Shown here: positions 19,210 to 29,700 of the stretch, one piece after another
Numbering within the stretch: the first letter of the stretch is position 1
Layout of the letters: every line of letters begins with the position of its first letter
NCBI RefSeq assembly: GCF_002443295.1
Contig: NZ_BAOS01000005.1
Span: forward strand, 186,001 to 250,000
DNA: 64,000 nucleotides
Origin: Candidatus Scalindua japonica
GTDB taxonomy: Bacteria; Planctomycetota; Brocadiia; Brocadiales; Scalinduaceae
Direction: 5' to 3'
Notes under the pieces: generated by a model
Databases searched by the model: none
Seen by the model: only the letters and a program-made list of their open reading frames with translations
What the model was told of the DNA's origin: nothing
Position numbers and translations under genes: made by a program

Positions 19210-20187
19210 TTATTTCTTCAGGTTTCGAGTTATCTCGTGCAGGATACCGCCGGCAATCTTTGGCTTCGGCCAAAACAGTTTCCGGGCGGATACCTTTACC
19301 TGTGTCTTGTCTTGTTTTGTTTTTGTCAGCTCTATGCTAATGCTGCAACCGCTTGCCTTTCCTTTAATGACCCCGTTCTCTTTATTCTCTTTGCTCACCT
19401 CTCCCAATTTCCTTAGCGTTGCAACACAGGCTTCATATAATGCCTGAGAATCCTGATCAAGCTCTGTAAGGGCATGGTTTTTGCCGAAAAGAATAGCCCC
19501 TGCTGCCACAGGGATGGTTCCTATACCGGTTATCGCGGCAATACCGTAAATAGCTGCGCTCTTCAATCCTGCCCTGGCTGCCATAGGCTCCAAAACGGTC
19601 TGTAAAATTTTACCGGCAAATTGTTGCAGGCTGGTAATATTTTCGTATTTCTCGTCCTTGATTCCTATGTCAAAAGCTTTAATGACCGGCTTGTCATCCT
19701 GACTGTATTGTTTGTAGATAACCTTATCAATTGTAAGGATCATTTCATCAATCTGGAAAACTATCTCTGCCTTTTCATCCTGGACCTTGCTTTCCTCTTC
19801 CCGGGCAATTGTTAAAGCATCGACATTAAGATTTTCGTATTTATCCTTTATCAAGATTACCTCTTTGATATTCAAAACCAGTTTGGGAATATGAATTTTT
19901 TTTCTTAAAAGCGATGCTATCTTACAGGATCCACTGACTTCAGTGATATCAATAAATACACCTTCGGGAAATGATTCTGGCTGATACAGCCGCAAACCTT
20001 CTATGGAAACTGACTGCTTTATAATGCTCAGAGAAAACTGGTCGATAACCGTTTCAACACCCATAACCTGCTTGGAAGTTATCTCTATTGCGGATTTAAT
20101 GATACGGTCTTGTACGTTTATCAGAATGACCAACAGAACAATCAGACCAAGAACGATACTTGTTGGTAAAATAACTATTTTTTTCAT
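19210..20187 (-). CDS. AsmA-like inner-membrane-anchored protein
   Basis: The protein has 325 residues from the ATG at 20187. One N-terminal membrane segment (about 4-22) is followed by a periplasmic region with the AsmA-type opening (AIEITSKQVMGVETVIDQFSLSIIKQSVSIEGLRLYQPESF), split here by name only: repeated strands that in this family line a lipid-transport groove. A small hydrophobic patch (AAIYGIAAITGIGTIPVAAG) near residue 235 and a basic C-terminus follow. AsmA-like proteins help move phospholipids or control outer-membrane assembly; the short length suggests a single repeat. An upstream ATG at 20244 is possible but adds residues that do not look like a signal. Confidence 0.55.
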   Translation of the reverse strand: MKKIVILPTSIVLGLIVLLVILINVQDRIIKSAIEITSKQVMGVETVIDQFSLSIIKQSVSIEGLRLYQPESFPEGVFIDITEVSGSCKIASLLRKKIHIPKLVLNIKEVILIKDKYENLNVDALTIAREEESKVQDEKAEIVFQIDEMILTIDKVIYKQYSQDDKPVIKAFDIGIKDEKYENITSLQQFAGKILQTVLEPMAARAGLKSAAIYGIAAITGIGTIPVAAGAILFGKNHALTELDQDSQALYEACVATLRKLGEVSKENKENGVIKGKASGCSISIELTKTKQDKTQVKVSARKLFWPKPKIAGGILHEITRNLKK

Positions 20188-20383
20188 ACCGAGTATAAAC
20201 AATAGAGCCTCCGCATAAACTCGCACGAAAAGCGCTTGATGCAAAAATTTTTTTCAATCGTACTTCAAAATTACGTTAAAAGAAGACAGTATAAAACTGC
20301 ACAGCACCAACAATGGAGATAATTTGCAAATTTGAAAACACCTCTCCTACGGTTTTTTGTTTTTTACTTTAAAAATCACCAAT

Positions 20384-21988
20384 TTAATTCTGTAACAACA
20401 GATGAAAAGCAATCATCGTCTTGTCCAGGTATGCCTGAAACGCAAGATTCCCTCTCTTGCTTAAACGATCATCACCAATATCACACTTCAAGCGCTTTAT
20501 CATCCGCTCAACTGAAGGACGACGTGTCATTATTGCCTTGAATCTCTTTGCCATTGGAGGATCTTCCGTGTCTATGTGGGGTAATAACCCAAATGATATA
20601 TTAATCATCCTGCCAGTTAACGAATTGGGACAACACTCTACCTGATGCAAGCATGTTGAACACACCGGTTCACCATCTGTATCCGTTGGCGCATGGTAAA
20701 TGAATTTTTCTTTTTCATAACGCATTCCTTTGTAATCCATCTCATGGCCACCATTGCATATTACCACACCATACGGCGTTATCTTCTCCATGCCACGCGG
20801 CAAACCATCTGTTATTCCATTCTTGCGCCTTGGATTTAAAGATGCCTTTAATTCTAAGCCGAGTTTGTCCATAAACTTATCTTTCAAATCTCTGCTATCA
20901 CACGCGCTATCATACAACGCTCTTTTAACCGATTCTTCAATCACCGGATATGTATCAAATACCTTTTCTACATGTGGAAAATATGTCTCTCCATCATGTG
21001 TCGGTCCATCCAACACTGCTCTTGCATCCAGAGGCACGCCTTGACGTGGAAAACCTACAATACTTGCTTTGTGCCCCCAATACATCTTTGTTATGGATTT
21101 CACGATTGTCCCCGCTCCTTCATCTGCCAATACCCAGTCATGTTCACACTTGTCTCTGTCCTGACAGCGACACCTCTTAGTCAGCTTTGATTGCGACTTC
21201 TTCTGCTCCTTACCATCTTCGTCCTTATACTTTACTGTCTCAAACCCTGAATATGCATAATAGTGAGTTGTATCTCCTACTACTTCCTTTTCTATTTTAA
21301 TCGCACCTGTCTCTATGTTCTCAGTTACCAGCGCAATCTTCATCTTATCCCATAGCCCCCACTCACTCATGATCTGGTCAAATTGCTGCAGTTTACGCTC
21401 ACTTGGTATATGCCTGCTACAATACTCATCCCTTTCCCCCTTCGGTGCAAATCCACATACTCGCACAAAACTCGGATTACTCTTCAATAACATGGACACT
21501 TTTTCCGGCTCGCACGGAAATCCCATTAGAGCTGTACCCAAAAAACTTTTTAACAACGCAAAAAAACATTTTGGCCTCTTACCTCCCAATCGAAATGGCA
21601 CTACCCCGGGAGATATACTCAGGGGACTTACCATCCGCTGCTTTGATTCAGCCGCTACTTCATAAAGCACATCACCTCTCTTCTCCTTGTCAACTTGCAT
21701 TGTTGCTCTATTAAACAAAAGCTCCTGTCTTGCATCTTCTTTGCTCTGAGATAATACTACTTGCTTTTGGGGTTGATTTTTCAGCCTCTTTCTCTCTTCT
21801 CGTTTATTAAATTCATAAAGTGCATCGTAGTACTCAGCACCGAAATTACGGTGTTTCTCCCAGGGAAAATAATATAAAGCCCGAAACCATTCCGCATCTG
21901 GTGTATTAAGCAGTACTTTGTCATCTTCGTGAACAGTGTGAATTAGTAGCGGTTTTTGGTTGATTTGAATTTGTGATATTGGTAGCAT
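20384..21988 (-). CDS. DDE transposase, IS1182/IS4-like
   Basis: This 534-residue protein has the spaced acidic residues of a DDE transposase: DWVLADEGAGTI, a second aspartate near YDSACDSRDL and the glutamate in RPSVERMIKRLK, followed by helices typical of the IS1182/IS4 superfamily C-terminus (RGNLAFQAYLDKTMIAFHLLL). A cysteine/histidine cluster (CSTCLHQVECC) resembles the zinc motif before the last catalytic region. It is intact. I could not find clear terminal inverted repeats by eye, so element ends and family are provisional. Confidence 0.65.
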   Translation of the reverse strand: MLPISQIQINQKPLLIHTVHEDDKVLLNTPDAEWFRALYYFPWEKHRNFGAEYYDALYEFNKREERKRLKNQPQKQVVLSQSKEDARQELLFNRATMQVDKEKRGDVLYEVAAESKQRMVSPLSISPGVVPFRLGGKRPKCFFALLKSFLGTALMGFPCEPEKVSMLLKSNPSFVRVCGFAPKGERDEYCSRHIPSERKLQQFDQIMSEWGLWDKMKIALVTENIETGAIKIEKEVVGDTTHYYAYSGFETVKYKDEDGKEQKKSQSKLTKRCRCQDRDKCEHDWVLADEGAGTIVKSITKMYWGHKASIVGFPRQGVPLDARAVLDGPTHDGETYFPHVEKVFDTYPVIEESVKRALYDSACDSRDLKDKFMDKLGLELKASLNPRRKNGITDGLPRGMEKITPYGVVICNGGHEMDYKGMRYEKEKFIYHAPTDTDGEPVCSTCLHQVECCPNSLTGRMINISFGLLPHIDTEDPPMAKRFKAIMTRRPSVERMIKRLKCDIGDDRLSKRGNLAFQAYLDKTMIAFHLLLQN

Positions 21989-22627
21989 TCTAGCGTGTCC
22001 TTTCTTGTATAGTAGTTTGTGTTATTGTGTGACTTCTATTATACAAGTTGGGCACCGTATTTTGTAATTCTACTATTGGATTTTGTAAATTATTTCACAA
22101 AACCCTTTAAAATACGGCTTACTGGCTCGTTGGCACATTATTCTTGTCGCTCCTTTTACAAAATATTGCCTCTAACTCTTTTTATAACTCTTTTACTATC
22201 AACATCTTTGTAAGTTTATGCGTCTGCTCAATAAGTAAATACTTACTATAACACAGCAAATCTTTCATTGATAAATAAAATGATAAAATCAGGAAAGAGA
22301 ACTTAATCGATTTTCGTTGTCTTGAAAAATACTTTCCATCACAATTATTTATGAATTGGAACCACAACAAATAGATAACCAGTTTCTGAATAACACAACT
22401 ATTACAATGAAATCGAAATGGTCATGTATTTCTAAAGCAAATACAACATAAGGAAAATTTGAAACAGAATGGCCAATAGTGTTTCAACACCGTTTGTAAG
22501 ATCGCAAATTATAGGTAAAAACACTTAACGATCAAACTGGGGCACCTTGTCAGGCGCAGCAACCCTGAATGAGCGTGCAAAACTAAGTGAAGAAAATAGA
22601 AATATTCAATATTCATACAACGAGCAC
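21989..22627. other. Gene-free spacer upstream of the DDE transposase
   Basis: No coding region is visible. A dispersed inverted repeat (CCGTATTTT near 22052 and AAAATACGG near 22110) may be part of the transposon end or promoter. Nothing else is recognised. Confidence 0.4.
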
Positions 22628-23149
22628 TCAGTAATTCAAGTTGATCGTCATATCTAGGTTTTGTCCGTCATAATGGAAGCTAGCAGCAGAAAACGCTGGC
22701 GCGCCGAGCACGCCTTTTACGTCGTTTGAAAAACCGTAACCTTCCTTTGGAACTCCCAACCAGCTAGTGTCAAGTTTGCCGTTCACATTTTCATCATGAA
22801 TAATGGCAAGCGCATATGTTCCAGGCGCAATGTCATGAAAATCGAAACTCACCTGCTTATCGCGAACTTTTATTATCATGGCATTGGTTGCGCAGCGTAG
22901 ATACTTAGTAGGAAAACCATCCGGAGATTCAAATAGCACGCACGCTACGCTTCCCTCACTGTTTCTTATGTCCAGAATTTCCACGTGAATAACTGGGGGG
23001 CATGGTGAGTCGGCAAAGGTGATGGTTGGAAAGTTCGCAGACATCATCAGTACTACAAACCATGTTACGAATCGAGTTCTCATGAGAACATGCATTTGCG
23101 TGCCCCTGATCGTCGAAGCCCACCTCTGACTTCCGAGTAGTTTACTCAT
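22628..23149 (-). CDS. DUF2141 secreted protein
   Basis: After an N-terminal region with a signal sequence (FVTWFVVLMMSANFPTITFA) the protein matches DUF2141: a beta-rich domain with SVACVLFESPDGFP, then FDFHDIAPGTYALAIIHDEN, GKLDTSWLGVPKEGYGFSND. The function of this family is unknown. AGGAGG sits before the ATG at 23149, although an internal ATG closer to the signal peptide is possible. It begins 16 bp after the plsC-like gene stops, so they form an operon. Confidence 0.8.
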   Translation of the reverse strand: MSKLLGSQRWASTIRGTQMHVLMRTRFVTWFVVLMMSANFPTITFADSPCPPVIHVEILDIRNSEGSVACVLFESPDGFPTKYLRCATNAMIIKVRDKQVSFDFHDIAPGTYALAIIHDENVNGKLDTSWLGVPKEGYGFSNDVKGVLGAPAFSAASFHYDGQNLDMTINLNY

Positions 23150-23165
23150 TCATTATCCTCCTTAT

Positions 23166-23843
23166 TTATGATGTTGTTTCTATTCTTCTAAGAATGTTTT
23201 CAGACGCTAATCGTAATTCCTTAAGACTTTCAGGTATCTTACCGATTGTATCTTCAATTTTAAAAGGTTCGCCAAAAACTATTTTTACCCAGTGTTTTTG
23301 TGTCAGCAAGTCAATTACCTTTCCGCCTAAAACATTTACGGACCCGTCAAGGTTTGACTCTATTTTAAGAGGCAAAATTAATTTGTCGCTTTTAGCGGCC
23401 ACATACGATATTCCCCTGCGCGGCCTTCTCTTTACAGTTATACCTTTATTTATGCCTCCTTCTGGGAATATGACTGCCCTTTCACCGCGAGACAATAAAG
23501 TTATTAACTGCCTGCCGGAGAATTCCAAGTCCTTCCCCTGATGGGCGGGAACTGCTCCAAGAAAACGATAAAAGAACAATATGTCATAGAAATAATCATA
23601 AGCCATGTAAAAGAGTGGGAAATATTTAAAACGAAACGGCATGGCAAGGCAAACAGAAATGGGATCAAGATATGAAACATGATTTACCGCTAGAATAAAA
23701 GAATCTCCAGCTTTTTTCAGATTGTCAGTCCCTTTAACCTTAAAATCTAAGAGGATTCTAAATATAAACATAAGCGACAAATATGCTGAGAGTTGTACAA
23801 TTTTTATAATGTTTCTAAGCATTCTCATAAAATCCGGGAACAC
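23166..23843 (-). CDS. 1-acyl-glycerol-3-phosphate acyltransferase family (PlsC-like)
   Basis: The 225-residue membrane-associated acyltransferase makes phosphatidic acid from lysophosphatidic acid or acylates a related acceptor. The catalytic motif is NHVSYLDP (HX4D) and the acceptor-binding motif is VIFPEGGINK. An N-terminal hydrophobic stretch (about 18-32) anchors it. First gene of a pair with the DUF2141 gene. Substrate cannot be told from sequence. Confidence 0.85.
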   Translation of the reverse strand: MFPDFMRMLRNIIKIVQLSAYLSLMFIFRILLDFKVKGTDNLKKAGDSFILAVNHVSYLDPISVCLAMPFRFKYFPLFYMAYDYFYDILFFYRFLGAVPAHQGKDLEFSGRQLITLLSRGERAVIFPEGGINKGITVKRRPRRGISYVAAKSDKLILPLKIESNLDGSVNVLGGKVIDLLTQKHWVKIVFGEPFKIEDTIGKIPESLKELRLASENILRRIETTS

Positions 23844-24130
23844 AGCCGTACAAATAACATAGCTATTTCAATGATATTCAAATAAACCTGTCTTTTTAAA
23901 AAGATCACAACATAACACGCCCTTATCAGACGATAATAACTTTTAATTTGCAAGCGTACAAAGGCTTTATATCATACTCACGCCTGATAATTCAAAAGAA
24001 TTATTGTATGATTTTTAATGTCATTTATATTATTAGTAATAATGTCGTACAATACATGTCTTACCAGGAGGGAGTGTTTTTGCTTACGAATTGAGTTTTG
24101 TCAGCTTTGCCGTCTTTTAGAATCATTTTT

Positions 24131-24189
24131 GATAGGACAGAATGCTTAATATAAAAATCGCTTAATTTGTGATTAATATTTTCGGCGGA
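24131..24189 (+). repeat. 59-bp dispersed repeat, copy 2
   Basis: Ungapped match to 17785-17843. It lies in the gene-free stretch 23844-24489, which otherwise holds nothing I recognise apart from the promoter region of the integrase gene. Confidence 0.7.
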
Positions 24190-24489
24190 AACATACTTTT
24201 CCATTTATTCTGGTAAACTCTGGAATATTAAATATTTGTTCAGAAAAATACAATCAATGTAGGATTTAAATGGATCAAAAGTTCGAATAAACTAATTCCG
24301 CCGGAATGTAGTTATCATTAATTACCGGAAGTTCAAAGAAATGAGTTATAATGTTGATCCTTCTAATAGATCATCTCCTAAGGGTGAGAAAACTGTTAAT
24401 AAAATCATTGGAGACCTACAAGGTGAAGGTATATAATACTGCCGATAGCGACATACAGATGCAATCAGGCTTCGGGAAAGGATATATAA

Positions 24490-25538
24490 ATGTTTAAACG
24501 AAGCGATATCTGGTGGACGTGTATTAGTCATAACGGCAGGAAGTTCAGAAGAGTCTTGAAACCTCTGACAAAAAGCTTGCACAGGCTATAGAGGCTAAGA
24601 TCAGGACTGAGATTGTTGAGGGAAAGTATTATGAGAGATTGACAGGACAATGCAAAACCTTCAAGGACATGATGGATAAGTTTATGAAGGATTATGCTCC
24701 TACAGTCTCAATGAATACTCAAGAAGGGTACAAATATTATTTAAAAAATCTTAACAGGTTTTTTGGCAATCCTGCGTTGATGTCTATAACGCCTAAGATT
24801 GTAGCAAAATATAAATTGTATCGCAGAGATTACGGAGCAAGCCCTTCAACGGTAAACCGTGAGCTTTATATGCTTTTAAAGGCTTTCAATCTGGCAGTCA
24901 AAGAGTGGGAGTGGCTAAAGGATAATCCTGTTTCCAGAGTACAGAAGGAGCTGGAAAACAATGAAGTTGACAGGTGGCTGACAGAGGGTGAAGAGAGAAG
25001 GCTTCTTGGAAATAGTCCTGACTGGTTACGTGAGATAATAGCCTTTGCATTGAACACAGGTTTACGACAGGATGAATTGCTGTCCCTTGAGTGGAGCCGT
25101 GTAAATCTGCTCCGTAAAACTATTCTTATACAAAAGACTAAGAATAATAAGCCCAACACTCTTCCTCTGAATAGTCTGGCACTGAATGTCATTATGCAAA
25201 AGCATGAAGGTAAGGTGAGAAGCCTTAAGAATGATCTTGTGTTTATCAGTATGTCAGGTACAAAGATTGGTAAGCGTAACCTGATAAGGGCATTTGCCCA
25301 GGCATTAGAAAAAGCGGAGATTAAGAATTTTACGTTTCATTGTCTTCGCCATACATTTGCCACAAGATTAGCCCAGAATGGTGTAGATATTTACAAAATA
25401 GCAAAGCTCTTAAATCATAAAGACCTGAAGAATACGCAACGCTATTCTCACCATTGCCCGGAGAGTTTAATGGTTGGTGTTCAGATTTTGGAAAAGTTTG
25501 ACTACAATCCTACTACAATGGCTCAAAATAGTGGTTGA
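24490..25538 (+). CDS. Tyrosine site-specific integrase, one frameshift near the N-terminus
   Basis: Catalytic motifs are complete: arginine in FALNTGLRQDELLSLEW, HCLRHTFATRL, LLNHKDLKNTQRY with the nucleophile tyrosine. The main frame can start only at TTG 24639, but the preceding sequence in that frame already reads as integrase (TSDKKLAQAIEAKI). Its real start is ATG at 24490, with AAAGGA before it, in the neighbouring frame (MFKRSDIWWTCISHNGRKFRR). One extra base near 24550 would join them into a normal 350-residue arm-binding, core-binding and catalytic enzyme. A tRNA-Val 3' fragment 40 bp downstream is its probable attachment site, so this is the edge of an integrated element. Confidence 0.82.
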
Positions 25539-25578
25539 AAGTAGTACTTGTTTTGTCGTAAGTCCTTGTTTGATAATA

Positions 25579-25625
25579 TGGGCGATACTGGACTCGAACC
25601 AGTGACCCCTTGCTTGTCGAGCAAG
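25579..25625 (-). tRNA. tRNA-Val(GAC)-like 3' fragment, probable attachment site
   Basis: On the minus strand this reads as the anticodon arm, variable loop, T arm (GGTTCGAGTCC) and acceptor 3' strand of a tRNA, closest to tRNA-Val(GAC). The 5' half (acceptor 5' strand and D arm) is absent on the minus strand beyond 25625, so it is not a functional tRNA. Position 33 of the loop is C rather than T. A tRNA 3' end beside an integrase gene is the classic att repeat. Confidence 0.7.
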
Positions 25626-26207
25626 AGAAAGAAGGGCAATAGTTCTTCGGTTTAGTAACAAGTGTTTAGGTTTGTGACCAGAATGGGGAGTGAGATTTAC
25701 TCCCTGTTTTGATTTGCTTACTTGACAATTACTTGACAGTGCATAATTCTACATCTACTAATCGAAACTAGTTAATTATTTCTTTAGGTTTGTATCTCTT
25801 TTGCGGTATGTATTTTCCACTTTCTTAATCCTGTTATATAGTTTTTTACTAACTTTACAACTGGATCAGTTTTTGGGGAGCAGGTCATTCTGAAGTTGTG
25901 CCAGAGGCAGATCCACCTTTAGCGTGAGAGGAAAGACTGAAAAATCTCATCACGAGAGATTCTTCGATTCCTCCAGCCGCTCAGAAGATAACAAAGAGCA
26001 ACGCACGCAAACACCTAACCGGTTACTACTGTTAAAAAATAAGATATTTAACACCCCAGGCGTAACTTCAAGCTTCTCTAAGCGACTATTCTTTTAAAAG
26101 ATTTTTGTATATTAGGGAAGTAAGGAACACTGGAGTAAAGGCTCTGTTTTAAGAAAATCAAATTAAGAGCAGGATATATTCATCTCCTTTTCTACCCTGC
26201 TCTTAAT
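25626..26207. other. Gene-free spacer with a 13-bp inverted repeat
   Basis: No gene is visible. At 26161-26173 and 26196-26208 lies a perfect 13-bp inverted repeat with a 22-base loop, overlapping the stop codon of the LRR gene; it could end that leftward transcript although no T run follows. Confidence 0.55.
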
Positions 26208-26648
26208 TTACCAGTTTAAAATTACTACACTGTTACCACTATCACCATCTGTCATTCTGTCACCATCAGAATCCGCATTGTCGAGGTCAGTGCCCGTATC
26301 GTCTTCGTTGACAAATATACCCGTGTTCGTTTCTACTGTATTACGAAGACCATCTCCATCATAATCATTACAATCAAGCGATGGGTTTGGGTTAGGGTCG
26401 TAAGTAAAGTTTATTCCGGGATTGTTGCTAGTTATCAAAGGAATAGAGATGCAATATGCTTCTCTATTTAATGGATTGTTAAACAGGTCAACCAAAGTTA
26501 GATTTGTCATTCCAGATAATGGGGAGATATCTACTATTTGATTGCCTGCCGCCACCAACATATTCAGGTCTGTCATACCTGATACACCGTCAATGTTTTG
26601 GAAAAGTCTTGATATTAGACCACTTCTTATGAGGTGGATATTCCGCAT
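26208..26648 (-). pseudogene. Leucine-rich-repeat protein, C-terminal fragment
   Basis: One and a half internalin-type leucine-rich repeats (GMTDLNMLVAAGNQIVDISP, then GMTNLTLVDLFNNPLN) are followed by a calcium-binding thrombospondin-3-like tail (DYDGDGLRNTVETNTG, NADSDGDRMTDG). Intact relatives are large secreted or surface proteins with many repeats and a signal peptide; this piece of 146 residues has neither. Its ATG falls where LRR coding meets a GC-rich repeat, so it was probably truncated by recombination there. Confidence 0.65.
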
Positions 26649-26649
26649 A

Positions 26650-26722
26650 AATGTCCGGGGGACAGCCCCGGTTCTACGACTTCGTTTCGCTACGTCCGTA
26701 AACAGGGGCAGTCCCCCCTACG
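26650..26722. repeat. GC-rich palindromic repeat block
   Basis: Two short self-complementary units, GGGGGACAGCCCC and GGGGCAGTCCCCCC, about 50 bp apart, stand out from the AT-rich background. They lie between the smc 3' end and the LRR fragment and look like a REP-type sequence. They probably mark the break in the LRR gene. Confidence 0.55.
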
Positions 26723-26734
26723 TTACCACATCAC

Positions 26735-29700
26735 TCATGCCACCTGCTTCTCTACTTCTTCAAACTTGACAGATATTTTCTTTGATACTCCAGCCTCTTC
26801 CATGGTAACACCATAAATAACATCTGCAATGGTCATAGTTTGCTTGCTATGAGTTATTACGACAAATTGAGATTCAGATGCAAATTCTTTGAGTATCTGG
26901 ATAAAGCGTGTAATGTTATTTTCGTCCAGGGCGGCATCAACCTCATCAAGCAGGCAGAATGGACTCGGTTTGGATTGAAAGATGGCAAACAAAAGAGCTA
27001 TGGTCGTCATCACCTTTTCACCACCGGAAAAAAGCATTATTGATTTAAGGTCTTTTCCTGGAGGCTGAGCAATTATATCTATACCAGCATCCAGAATATC
27101 AACACCCTCCTCCAGGACAATGTCCGCCCTGCCACCGCCAAACAACTTTCGAAATAATTCGAGAAAGTGGTTCCTTATTTCATGAAATGTAGTTTCAAAC
27201 AGCTCACGGCTTGTAACATTTATCTTATTTATAATGTCGTTTAAGTCCTTTTCAGACGTCTGCAGATCTTCCACCTGATTCGCGAGATGCGTCTCTCTCT
27301 CCTCAAGCTCTGTCTGCTCATGAATGGCTTCGAGATTGACACTGCCCATTTTATCAACCTTACTCTTTAGCTCATCAATCTCCCGGGACACATTATCCCA
27401 ATCCAGGGACCCATCGTCTTCATCATTATGCTCTATTGCAAACTGAGAAAGTTCAACCTGATAATCATCTCGAATTCTCTCTTCCAGGTCGATAACTTTT
27501 ATTTTGAACTCATTCTCCTTAAGTCTTAAATCATTTATTGCATGCTCATGGTTTTTATACTCTTCATTATACTCATCTACCTGTCTGATTTTTTCAGTCA
27601 GTTGCCCGTTACAAACGTCTTGCTTTTCCCTCAAGCGTACACCTTCATTCTCTAACGCTAGTTTTTCTGACTGAAGCTCTTCTAGTTTATTATTCAGATC
27701 TGTAATCATATTTTCACTTACAATAGTCTTTTCCCGGCAATTGTTTATTTCGCTATAAGCGGCAGTCAGTCCTTCTTTGTTTTCGACAAGTTCTTTCTTT
27801 AACTTATCGATAGAAGCAATGAGATTGTCGTTTCTCTCCTCTTTCTGTGCCAGCACGACCTTTAGTTCAGTGATTTCATTTTGCACATTGACCTTACCGG
27901 ATTCCTTATGTATCCTGTCACCTTCCAAAACGACAACTTGCTCTTCCAATACTTTTCGATGATCATTTAAGTCTGCAATTTCACTGTTGAGGTTTGCTTC
28001 TCTCCGGTTAATATTTTCAATATGTTCGTTTATTTCCTGTATTTCGCTTTCGTTAACACCCTGTTCATCATTAAGTTCAACGTTTTTAAATTCTTCTTTC
28101 TGGAGGTTACTTTCCTGTGAAATTTTAATAGAATTTTCAGCATCTATCCCTCTCTTAAACTCATCGGCATTTTGTGTCAGGTGTACAACCTCAGATTCCT
28201 TAATTTCCTTTTCACCCAAACGCGTTTCAATTACTCTTAAAATATTTGCAAGTTCCAATTTAATGCTCTCAAGTTCACTCTTACGCGAAATAAGCCCAAG
28301 CTTCATATCACCCCTGCCAACAAGGATGGTCCCTCCAGGCTCAACAACCTCTCCATTTAATGTCACTATGCATTTGGCTCCACATCTCTCACCCGAAATT
28401 CTCAATGCGGTATCAAAATCATCAACAACAATCGTATCTCTCAATATATATTCTACAAGAGGTTTGAAACGGTCTTCGCTCTTTATTAAATCAACAGCCC
28501 TGCCAACAACACCCGGAATATTTAAATCTATAGGAGCATGCCCCCCCTCCACCCGTATATCTTCCAATGGAAGAAATTTGACATAACCCTTATCCTGCTC
28601 TTTTAAAAAACCGGACGCCTGAATCACGTCTTTTATCGAATTAACAACAATTATCTGTGCCCTGTCTCCTAAAACGGTTTCAATAGCAGATACATAAGTG
28701 GTATCTACCTTTATTAAATCCGCAACCATCCCATACACTCCGCTTATTACTCCATTATCTTTTCCAGACTCTTCGAGAACTACCTGTACACCTGAGCTTA
28801 CCCCCTCAAAACGTTTTTCAAGGTCTTCAAGGGTCTCCAGACGCGATTCTTTACGGCCCTGTAATTGCCGTGAGTCATTTATACTGTCGCCAATAGTCTG
28901 AATTTCAGAATTTAAAACCTTAATCTGTTCGTTCGTGCCTACCAGAGAGAGTTCAAGGCCTTCAATTTTACTCAACACCCTGTCCCTCTGTTCCGTAAGA
29001 CTCCTCCTCTGATATTCTATACGTTCGAGCTCTGATGATATCTCCTCCTGACGTTTCAGCAGTTTGCTCCTCCTGTTGCCAATCGTTTCTCTTTCCGCAC
29101 TTAAACTACCAACCTCATTTTGAAGACTGGAACCTCTATGCAACATATCTATGACTTGTTTTTTATTATCTTCGATCTGTTGCTCAAGGATATCATACTC
29201 GTATACATACTGTTTTAATGCTGTCTCTTTAGTTGACAAACTACTATTTCCCTCTGTCAAGTCCTTCTGTATTTTTTCTAAATCCTGATTCAGTTCACTA
29301 ATATCACGCTCCGCATATTCAATCTTATTTTTAAGTATATCGATAGATTTTTCATGTTTATCTTTCTGTATATTCAGATCTTCTATCGTATTATGATTAA
29401 ACCCTATTCTATCGTGCGCACCTGTAATTTTTGCTGCCAGACTTGCCAGATTAATCTGACACTTTTCAAGACTGGAGGCAAGCTCATTTATGCTGTTTTG
29501 CAAACTATCTTTTTCCCCATTTAAATCCTCAATGATTGTAAGGGCTTCCTGACACCGCCCCTCTGCCTGTTGTATCTGTTCCTGAGCAATCTCTCTTTCA
29601 TCCTTAAACGTTATATATTTCTTCAGTGACAACTTAATCCTTAACTCTTTCAGCCTGACAACACGCTCATTATATTTACGGGCCTTCGCCGCTTGAAGCT

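Noticed and set aside
25579-25625. A complete tRNA gene
   Set aside because: Only the anticodon-to-3' half is present; the D arm and 5' acceptor strand are missing on the minus strand beyond 25625.
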